DNA from: JASHPR01 sp963795055
GTDB lineage: Bacteria > Actinomycetota > Actinomycetes > Streptosporangiales > Streptosporangiaceae
Direction of reading: 5' to 3'
NCBI GenBank assembly: GCA_963795055.1
Contig: CAWCGJ010000025.1
Span: 186,001 to 250,000, forward strand
Length of the DNA stretch: 64,000 nucleotides
Both the position numbers and the translations under genes were made by a program. Positions 56,695-64,000 of this stretch are shown here, in pieces. How positions within the stretch are numbered: position 1 is the first letter of the stretch; every line of letters begins with the position of its first letter. The notes beneath the pieces were generated by a model. It was not told the origin of the DNA. It saw nothing but the letters and a program-made list of their open reading frames with translations, and searched no databases.

Positions 56695-57495
56695 GTGAAC
56701 GCGGACCTGGACTATGTCGACCACCTGATCCGGGAGTCGGCGCGCTTCGCGGACGTCCTGCGCGAGGTCCCGCCCGACGCGCGCGTGCCGTCCTGCCCGG
56801 ACTGGACCGCCGATGACCTGCTGTGGCACCTCGGGGAGGTGCAGTGGTTCTGGGGCACGATCGTGCGCGAGCAGGTAAACGACCAGCAGGCCGAGGCGCT
56901 CAAGCCGCCGCGCCCGGCGGACCGGGCTGGGCTGCGGTCGTTCTACGAGCGCGCCAGCCACGACCTGGCCGACGTCCTCGCCGCGGCGCCTCCGGGCACC
57001 GCGGCCTGGACCTGGTCGGATGACCGCACGGTCGGCTTCATCCGGAGGCGTCAAGCTCATGAGGCGCTGATCCACCGGGTCGACGCCGAGCTGACCGCGG
57101 GCACCCGCACCCCGCTGGACCCGGCTCTGTCCGCGGACGGGGTCGACGAGGCGCTGCGCGTCATGTACGGCGGACTGCCCGGGTGGGCGACGTTCACGCC
57201 CGACGACGGCGCGCCGGCGCTCCGGCTGCGGGCCACTGACACCGGCGGCTCCTGGCTGGTGACGTTCGGGCAGTTCACCGGGACCGACCCGGACGACGGG
57301 ACCTCCTACGACGAGCCCGACATCCACGCCGCCGACCGCGACCCGGGGACCAATGCGGCCGCCGGGGTGACCGGCGCCGCCGCCGACCTCGACTGCTGGG
57401 TGTGGCACCGGCCGCCGCTCACGCCGGTCGAGACGTGGGGCGATCGCCAGGTGCTCGGCCGCTTCGAGTCGGCCATCGCGCCCGGCATCAGCTAA
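56695..57495 (+). CDS. Maleylpyruvate isomerase-family (mycothiol-dependent, DinB-fold) protein
   Basis: The 266-residue product has an N-terminal DinB-like bundle: VPSCPDWTADDLLWHLGEVQ (the conserved C/S-P-x-W-x-x-x-D-x-x-x-H-L) and VGFIRRRQAHEALIHRVDAE (H-E-x-x-x-H-x-x-D), which supply three metal ligands. A C-terminal SCP2-like domain follows. Family members use mycothiol, the thiol of actinobacteria. Substrate unknown. The start is GTG 56695. Confidence 0.9.
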   Translation: MNADLDYVDHLIRESARFADVLREVPPDARVPSCPDWTADDLLWHLGEVQWFWGTIVREQVNDQQAEALKPPRPADRAGLRSFYERASHDLADVLAAAPPGTAAWTWSDDRTVGFIRRRQAHEALIHRVDAELTAGTRTPLDPALSADGVDEALRVMYGGLPGWATFTPDDGAPALRLRATDTGGSWLVTFGQFTGTDPDDGTSYDEPDIHAADRDPGTNAAAGVTGAAADLDCWVWHRPPLTPVETWGDRQVLGRFESAIAPGIS

Positions 57496-57525
57496 GACGC
57501 TCGTAACGCTCATGAGGGAGAACCA

Positions 57526-57819
57526 GTGCTGGTCGCGTTCTCGGTCACGCCGCTCGGAGTCGGCGAAGACGTCGCGGAGTATGTCGCCGACGCGGTCCGG
57601 GTCGTCCGCGAGAGCGGCCTGCCCAACCGGACCGACGCCATGTTCACCACGGTCGAGGGTGACTGGGACGAGGTCATGGACGTCGTCAGGCGCGCGGTGG
57701 ACGCGGTCGCCGCGAAGGCGCCGCGGGTCAGCCTCTCGCTCAAGGCCGACGTCCGTCCCGGCGTGACCGGGGCCCTGGACGCCAAGGTTGAGGCCGTGGA
57801 GCGCCGCCTCAGGGGCTGA
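57526..57819 (+). CDS. Thiamine-binding (MTH1187/YkoF, DUF77) family protein
   Basis: The 97-residue protein fits the MTH1187 family: MLVAFSVTPLGVGEDVAEYV, VRESGLPNRTDAMFTTVEGD with WDEVMDVVRRAVDAV and RVSLSLKADVRPG. Members are small ferredoxin-like proteins that bind thiamine or similar ligands. It begins 30 bp after the previous stop, with GAGGGAG before the GTG, so it is likely co-transcribed. Confidence 0.9.
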   Translation: MLVAFSVTPLGVGEDVAEYVADAVRVVRESGLPNRTDAMFTTVEGDWDEVMDVVRRAVDAVAAKAPRVSLSLKADVRPGVTGALDAKVEAVERRLRG

Positions 57820-57835
57820 CGACCCCGCGGAACCG

Positions 57836-58138
57836 TCAGATCGGGCTTTCCGGGTGGTGGAAGTCCCATTCCTCGAGCGCCGCGACCGACAGCCAGTCCA
57901 GGCCCCGTCCCGCCTCGGCCTCGATGGCGTGGGCCAGGGCCGCGATAGCCGCCGCGGCGGCGTAGCCGTCCGCCTCGTCGGCCGGGCCGGAGGCACCCTC
58001 CAGGGCGTGGATCAGCAACTCCTTGGCGGCCGTGGCCCGGGCGGGCGCCGAGCCGTAGGAGTTGGCCAGGGCGGCGATCGCGCGGCGCACCACGCGCTCG
58101 GCCAGCCCGTCAGTCATCGACACCCGTGGTCCGGTCAC
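57836..58138 (-). CDS. Small helical protein of unknown function
   Basis: The 100-residue product (from GTG 58138, four bases after GGAGG) reads as mostly helical and Ala-rich (RRAIAALANSYGSAPARATA, AAAAIAALAHAIEAEAGRGL) and ends ALEEWDFHHPESPI. No family is recognised. It lies after adnB in the same direction, 66 bp away, and may be co-transcribed with it. Confidence 0.65.
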   Translation of the reverse strand: MTGPRVSMTDGLAERVVRRAIAALANSYGSAPARATAAKELLIHALEGASGPADEADGYAAAAAIAALAHAIEAEAGRGLDWLSVAALEEWDFHHPESPI

Positions 58139-58204
58139 CGCACCTCCAGTCGGTCAACGCTGCGCATCCTACCCAGCGGCGCGGAGCGCGGGCGCGCGAG
58201 CGGG

Positions 58205-61200
58205 CTAGCCGGAGGGGATGTCCTCGATCAGCGCCGCGAGGCCCGCCTCGTCGAGCAGATCGGCGGGACGCACGGTGGCGTCGTCGCGCACGTAGTAGAA
58301 CGCCGCGCGGACCTGCTCGACCGGCACCCCGGCCAGGGCGGCCCAGGCCAGCCGGTAAGCGGCCAGCTGCACGGCGACGGCCCGCTCCTCCACGGGGAGG
58401 CCGGCTGGCGGCCGGTCTTCCAGTCCACGACGTCGAACCCGCCGCCGGGCGCGTCGGCGAACACCGCGTCGATCCGCCCCCGGACCAGCCGGTCGCCGAT
58501 CAGCGTCTCGAACGGCACCTCGACCTCCCGCGGCCACCGGTCCGACCACTCGCCAGCCTCGAAGCGCTCCCGGAGCCCGGCAAGGTCCTGGTCGTCGGCG
58601 GAGTCCGGGTCGGCGTCGGCCGCGCCGAGCAGGTCGCCGGGTTCGATCAGCGGCTGCGGCCCGAACCGCTGCTCCAGCCAGCGGTGGAAGTCGGTGCCCC
58701 GGCGGGCCAGCGGGGCCGGGGGGCGCGGCATCGGCCGCCGCACCTGCTGGGCCAGCCCGGCGGGGTCGGCGGCCACGGTCACCAGGGAGGACACGGGAAG
58801 CCGCCAGGGCAGCCCGACGGTGACGCCGTCGTCGGCGCGGCGCTGCGCTCGCTCGGCCAGCAGCAGGCCGGCGTCTCGCTGCCAGGCGGCGACCAGTTCC
58901 CGGTCGTCCGGGCTGATCTCGTCAAGGTCTGGTTCCGCCGCCGGGCCGGTCGCCGCGGCCTCGGCCACCAGGTCGCCGGCCTCGCGTACCGCGTCGTGCC
59001 GTGAGCCGGACGCGGCGGCGGGCCACGACGCCGTGGCCGGCTCGGCCAGCGCCGGGTTCTGCGCGTCCTCGGCGGGCGGCGCGGCCCAGGTCGCGACGGT
59101 CCCGGCGCCTGACTCGCACGCGGCCCGCACCTCGTCCAGGAATACCGAGGGGCCGAGCCGGGACACCCCGTTCCCCCACCAGTAGCCGGTGCAGCCGAGC
59201 CAGAACGCGGCCCGGGTGCAGGCCACGTACGCCAGCCGCCGCTCCTCGGCCAGCTCCCGGTCGCCGCACGCCTCGGTGAACGAGGCCAGCGCCTGCGGGT
59301 CCAGGCCGACCAGGACCGGCAGGTCGGCAGCGTCCCCGCGGAGCCCGAACGGCAGCAGCCGCGGGTTCTCGGTCCACCGCGTGACCAGCTTCGGCCGGGC
59401 CGGGAACACGTGCCCGTACGGCCCCGCCGACAGGCCGGGCACGAGCACCGCGGCCCACTGCAGGCCCTTGGCCGCGTGCACGGTCGCCAGCTTGACCGAG
59501 TCGGTATCGCCGACCCGCCCGGCCTCCAGGCCGAATTCCTCGGCCTCGGCCGCGGTGAGGTAGGCCAGGAACGCGCCGAGCGTTGGATCCTCCTGGTCGC
59601 CGGCGAAGGCCGCGGCCGCGTCGGCGAACGCGTCCAGGTCGGCGTGCGAGCCCGCCGGGTCGGCGCCGGGCCGCGCGGCGACCTCGATGTCCAGCCCGAG
59701 CACGCGCTCCACCTCGCCCACGAGCTCGGGCAGCGGCCGGCCCGCGTGCCCGCGCAGCGTCCGCAGCTCGGCGGCCAGCGCCGTGAGTCGCGCGTAGCCG
59801 GCCGCCGAGTAGGCCGCCGGGTCGCCGAGGTCATCGAGGGCCTCGACCAGGCTGCCCGGATCCGCGGTCAGGTCCGTAACCGCCTGCTGCATCACGTCGG
59901 GATCCGCCTCGCCGGGCTGCACCTGTTCCTGTTTCGCCGACCGCCCGGCCGAGCGGGCCAGCCAGCGGGAACGCCGTCCCAGCGTCACCAGGTCGCGCGG
60001 GCCGATCCGCCACCGGGGCGAGGTCAGCAGCCTGGCCAGGGCGTCGGCCGCGGTCGGGTCGTGCATCACCCGCAGCGTGGCCACGATGTCCTGGACCTCG
60101 GGCACGGTCAGCAGGCCGCCCAGCCCCACCACCTCGACCGGGATGCCCCTGGCCTCGAGCGCCGCGCGCAAGGCCGGAAACTGGGCGCGCTTGCGGCAGA
60201 GCACCGCGATGTCGGACGGGCGGACGGGATCCGGCCGGCCATCGGGCCAGCGGGCCCCGTCGGGCGCCACCCCCGGCGGGAGGCTCAGCAGCTCCGCGAC
60301 CCGGTCCCCGCTCCACTCGGCTTCCTCGGCGGCGGTCGGCAGCAGCGCGCACACCACCGTCCCGCGCGCGGCCCTGGGCGGCGGGGCTACCAGGCGGGGC
60401 ACCTCCGCGGCCGCGGTGCGCAGGCCCGCCTGGATCGCGGCGGCGGCGTCCAGGACCCGGCCGGTATTGCGGAAGCTGGTGGACAGCAGCGCCGCCGAGG
60501 CCCGCGCCCCGCCGCGGGCCGGGAAGTCGCCGGCGAACCGGCGCAGGTTCCCGGCGCTTGCGCCGCGCCAGCCGTAGATCGACTGGCACGGGTCGCCGAC
60601 CGCGGTCACCGGGTGACCGCCGCCGAACAGCGCCCGGAGCAGCACCAGCTGAGCGTGGCTGGTGTCCTGGTACTCGTCCAGCAGCACCACCTGGTACCGG
60701 GCCCGCTCGGCCGTGCCGACCTCGGGATGCCGGTCGGCGATGCGGGCCGCCAGGGCCATCTGGTCGCCGAAGTCCATGACCTCACGGGCCGCCTTGGCCG
60801 CGTTGTAGGCGGCCACCATCGGGAGCAGCTGCTCGCGGATCCGCTGGCTCTGCAGGATCTTCTGGACCTGGGCCGGAATCCCGCCATTCTGTTTTCCCCG
60901 GGGGACTGCCCCGCGAAGTCCCCGGTCCAGCCACTCGCCGACCTCGATCACCTCGGCCGGGCGGCGCAAGTGCTCGGCCAGCTCACCGGACAGGTCGAGG
61001 ACGGCCGCGGTGACCGTGGACGGGGTCCAGGAGATGGCGTCCATCGGGCCGTCGTAGGCGGCCACCACCCGCGCGGCCAGCTGCCACGAGACAGCGGGGG
61101 TGATCAGCCGGAGCGACGGCTCGACCGCCTCGCGCAGCGCGTGGTCGGCCACGAGCCGCCCGGCGTAGGAGTGGTAGGTCGCGATGACCGGGTCCGACTG

Positions 61201-61521
61201 GAGCCGGTCGTCGGCGGGGGGCGTGCCGGGCCGCGCGAGCCCGGCCCGCCTGAGGCCGTCGAGCCGGCTGCGCACCCGTTCCGCGAGCTCGGCCGCGGCC
61301 TTCCGGGTGAAGGTGAGCCCGAGCACCCGCTCTGGCCTGACCATCCCGTTGGCGACCAGCCAGACCAGCCGGGCCGCCATCGTCTCGCTCTTGCCCGAGC
61401 CCGCGCCCGCGATCACGGCCATCGGGCCGAGCGGCGCGCCGATCACGGCAGCCTGCTCGGCGGTCGGCTCGGCCACCCCGAGCAGGCGCGCCAGCTGGGC
61501 GGGGCTGTACCGGGTCGTCAC
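58205..61521 (-). pseudogene. adnB: AdnB-like helicase-nuclease subunit with one-base frame break
   Basis: This UvrD/Rep-like protein has Walker A VIAGAGSGKSETMAARLVWL, LGLTFTRKAAAELAERV, VVLLDEYQDTSHAQLVLLRA, GDPCQSIYGWRGASAGNLRR and VKLATVHAAKGLQWAAVLVP, then a RecB-type nuclease ending GGGFDVVDWKTGR. Straight after that (about 58403) the frame turns to nonsense, while another frame goes on AGLPVEERAVAVQLAAYRLA to a stop at 58205. One added C gives 1,106 codons, the family length. The lost part holds the QxxxY nuclease motif. AdnB with AdnA resects double-strand breaks. GTG 61521 is chosen; a GTG at 61578 lies in the G-rich repeat. Confidence 0.87.
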
Positions 61522-61535
61522 GGTGTTTGCTGGTT

Positions 61536-61643
61536 CGCTCGCCTGCGGGCCCCCGCCCACCTCCCCACCCCCCTTCACGGCGTTGCCTTCCCTCGTCGCC
61601 GCGCGCTCGTTCCTCGCTTCGGCTCCTCAGTCCAGGCAACGCG
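61536..61643 (-). repeat. Dispersed G-rich repeat, copy B (between adnA and adnB)
   Basis: Read on the minus strand this aligns with 20291-20390: ggactgaggagc, gcgacgagggaaggc, gtgaagg, tggggaggtgggcgggg and aggcgagcga occur in the same order. Four G runs at 61550-61573 form a canonical quadruplex pattern. It fills most of the 139-bp gap between the adnA stop and the chosen adnB start. Confidence 0.65.
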
Positions 61644-61660
61644 GCGCCCCTCCGGCTCAC

Positions 61661-64000
61661 TCACGGCGCCACCTGCCCGCCGCGCTCGTGGACCGGGCAG
61701 CAGGCGGCGACCGGGCAGACCCGGCAGCCAGGATTCGCCGTCGCCTTGAACACCGAGCCCGACATCCCGGTGGCCACGGTCTGCACCAGGTCGTTGGCCC
61801 AGCCGGGTTCCGGGTCACTGGCGAGCGAGCGCTGCCGCTGCACCCGCGCCCGCGCCGTCAGGCCGGCCTTGCCGACCTGCACCAGCTCGGCGCCACCCGG
61901 CTGGGTCAGGCCAAGTTCCTCGAACGCGCCCAGCAGCACGGCCAGCTGGTAGACCCCGAGCTGCGGGTTCCGGTCCAGCTCGTCATCGGCCGGCGCTCGA
62001 CCCGGTCTTGAGGTCGACCACGATCGCGCTGCCGTCGTCATCGGCCTCCAGCCGGTCGACCCGGCCGGTGATCTCTACCTGCCCGACCCTGACCCGCAGG
62101 TCTCTCTCGACGGCCACCAGCTCGCGCGGGTTGGCCCGGTGCCAGTCGAGGAACTTGCGGACCATCCGCTCGGCCTGGTCGCGCTGCTTGGCGCTGTACC
62201 AGGCACTGCCGAAGTCGAGATGACGCCAGGCCTCGTCGATGCGCTTGGTGATGTCGGCGTCGTCCGCGCCGTCGGCGGCCAGCGCGGCCGCGGCGTGGAT
62301 CACGATCCCGAAATGCCGGAGCACGCCAGGGGTACTGATTCCCGAGGCCGATTCGAGCAGCCAGCGCAGCCCGCACTTGGTGAAGCTCTCCACCTGGGAC
62401 GGCGACAGCCGGACGGTTCCGTCGATCACCGGGTCCGGGCTGGACAGCTCGGTGAGCGCGTACCACTGCCGCGGGCTGGCCCCGCGAACGCCGACCGCGG
62501 CCAGCCGGGCCAGCTGGGCCGCGGCCGCCCGCCGCACCGGCATGGCCCGCGTGCGGTCGGCCGCGGCGCGGCGCAGTTCCGCGGTGAGCGCGGGCAGCGA
62601 CAGCCAGCGCCGCCCGGGCCCGGTCACCTGCTCGGGCTCGATGTCATCGCCGGCCAGTTCCGCGAGGAACCGGGACGGCCGGTCCTCGGCGTCCGCTCCG
62701 CCGACCGCGGTGACGACCAGGGCGCGCCGTGCCCTGGTCACCGCGACGTAAAAGAGCCTGCGCTCCTCGTCGAGCAGCTTGGAGGCGAGCGCCGCGGCGG
62801 TGGCATCGGAGGCCTGCGGCCGGCCGGCCGCGGCCATTTCGCCACCGGGCGCGGCGTGCGCGGCCGTCTCGACGAGCTCGTCCATGGACAGCAGCGATCC
62901 CCGGGTCCTGACATCGGGCCAGGTGCCCTCCTGCACCCCGGCCACCACGACCAGGTCCCACTCCAGCCCCTTGGCCCGGTGCGCGGTGAGTATGGCGACC
63001 CCGGCGCCGCGCGCGGCGCGCTCGGCCAGCGAGTCGCCGACGATCTCCTGCCCGGCCAGGCTGTCCAGGAACAGCCGCGCCGAACCCTGCGGGTACCGCT
63101 CGGTGAACCGGGCCGCCGCGTCGAACAACGCGACCACCGCGTCCAGGTCGGCGTCGGCGGCCGCGCCACGGCTGCCGCCCGCGGCGCTGGCCTGCTGCCA
63201 GGACGCCGCCAGGCCGGAAGCGTTCCACACCGCCCAGAGCACATCGTGCGCCGTCCCGCCGCCGGCGTCCGCAGCGGGCTGGCTGGCGGTCTTTCTCGCG
63301 AGCGCCAGCAGCTCCGCCACCCGTCGCGCCGCGGCGACGGCGCCCGAGACGCCCGCCGGCGCGGGCCCGACCAGCGTCAGCTCGCGCGGATCGCGCAGCG
63401 CCGTGGCGAACGGCTCCTCCGCGACCGGTTCCCCCGCCGCCAGGGCCGCGGCCCGGAGCGCCCGGCGCAGGCGCCGCAGGCCCAGCGTGTCGGTGCCGCC
63501 GAGCGGCCCGGTGAGCAGCTCGGCCGCGGCCTGCTCGTCGAGCGCACCCGGGCGCAGCGCGCAGTCCAGCAGGGTCAGCAGCGGCCTGGCTCCCGGTTCG
63601 GCGGCGAGCGGCAGCCCGTCGCCGACGACCGTCACCGGAATCCCGGCCCCAGTCAGGGCCCGCTGCAGCACGGGCGCCTGGCGGGTCGCGGAACGGACCA
63701 GGATCGCCATGGACGACCACGCCAGCCCGTCCATGAGGTGCGCCCGGCGCAGCGTGTCGGCGATGACCGACGCTTCCTGGCTCGCGGTGGCGGCGATGAT
63801 GACCCGGGCTGCGCCCGGGTAGGCGCCGGGCAGCGGGATCAGCGCGCGGTGGGAGCGTTCAACGTGCGGGTTCTCCTCGGCCCGCGCCGCCGGCAGCCGG
63901 GCCGCGACCCGGCGCGACGCGGCCAGCAGGGCAACGCCGCTGCGTCGGCAGGTGCGCAGCGCGATCACCTTCGCCGGGCTGCCGTCCGGGGCGCGGAACC
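61661..64000 (-). pseudogene. adnA: AdnA-like helicase-nuclease subunit, 5' end outside window, with one-base frame break
   Basis: The frame is open at the right edge; the N-terminal Walker A part is outside. Visible are AILVRSATRQAPVLQRALTG, LTAHRAKGLEWDLVVVAGVQ, FYVAVTRARRALVVTAVGG, the first Fe-S Cys in FTKCGLRWLLESAS and the nuclease motif AIVVDLKTG. After this (about 62003) it runs to a stop at 61983, but another frame continues APADDELDRNPQLGVYQLAV to CRVCPVAACCP and a stop at 61661. Removing one G from GGG restores KTGRAPADDEL. The tail holds the QxxxY motif and three more Fe-S cysteines. AdnA pairs with AdnB. Confidence 0.87.

Noticed and set aside
56351..56698. Plus-strand 115-codon frame between the M20 and MDMPI-type genes
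   Set aside because: It overlaps the M20 start region, lacks a ribosome site and reads as Arg/Gly/Pro-rich noise.
58380..62041. Programmed ribosomal frameshifting as the main explanation for the adnA and adnB breaks
   Set aside because: No classical slippery heptamer (A/T-rich X-XXY-YYZ) is at either site and the needed shifts are in opposite directions. Kept only as a minor alternative.
1..64000. tRNA, rRNA, CRISPR arrays and intact insertion sequences
   Set aside because: No T-arm type GGTTCGAAT with matching acceptor ends, no regularly spaced repeats and no complete transposase was seen on reading the window. A covariance-model scan would be decisive.

Overview
The window is one strand-mixed stretch of very GC-rich DNA. 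GTG starts are common, GTGA/ATGA stop-start overlaps are frequent, and there are GGAGG-type ribosome sites. It reads as the chromosome of a soil-type actinomycete: it has KstR-type steroid regulation, a mycothiol-dependent DinB-fold enzyme, DUF574-type methyltransferase, luciferase-like (F420-type) oxidoreductases, AdnA/AdnB recombination nucleases and a PknB-like kinase. I cannot place it to genus. No rRNA, tRNA, CRISPR array or intact insertion sequence was seen.

The main theme is steroid (cholesterol-type) catabolism, spread over four blocks separated by unrelated genes. Block 1 (5.3-12.2 kb): ipdF and ipdE1 on the minus strand, then fadD3 and a frame-broken ipdE2-like gene on the plus strand, for degradation of the C/D rings (HIP). 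A perfect match to the KstR2 operator lies 29 bp before fadD3. Block 2 (16.6-21.9 kb): hsaA-hsaD-hsaC-hsaB divergent from kshA, with a perfect 30-bp palindrome carrying a KstR box between them. Block 3 (36.0-39.1 kb): a CoA-binding ligase-like gene and a frame-broken kstD, with a KstR box just before kstD. Block 4 (46.7-52.4 kb): chsE1-chsE2-chsH2-chsH1-ltp2 (removal of the last side-chain carbons), with a KstR box between chsE1 and the divergent regulator gene kstR itself. Side-chain, ring A/B and ring C/D steps are thus all represented, but several pathway genes (for example kshB, hsaE-G, ipdAB, kstR2) are not in the window.

The rest, from left to right: a two-component system (0-1.4 kb); an area of small genes interspersed with remnants of pyrE, possibly panB, an NTF2-like gene and a tyrosine recombinase (1.4-9.3 kb); a MarR/luciferase-like divergent pair (12.2-13.8 kb); an asparagine-synthetase-like gene with an M15-like peptidase gene (13.8-16.4 kb); accessory metabolism and envelope genes (22-36 kb, including an orphan ABC-2 permease, an ABC1-family kinase, an acyltransferase-SGNH protein, an APC permease, a class C beta-lactamase-fold hydrolase and a LigD-type polymerase); signalling genes (39-46.7 kb: universal stress protein, cyclase-NB-ARC regulator, receptor Ser/Thr kinase, AraC regulator); and a right end with a sulfotransferase-like protein, NudC, an M20 peptidase, small proteins and the adnB-adnA pair, which runs off the window.

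Two cross-cutting features stand out. First, at least five genes (a 79-codon gene at 8.4 kb, ipdE2-like, kstD, adnB, adnA) are each interrupted by what looks like a single-base gain or loss, mostly in short G/C runs; this may be assembly error or real decay. Second, a G-rich repeat of about 100 bp occurs before kshA and before adnB, and its core recurs in frame inside chsE2.
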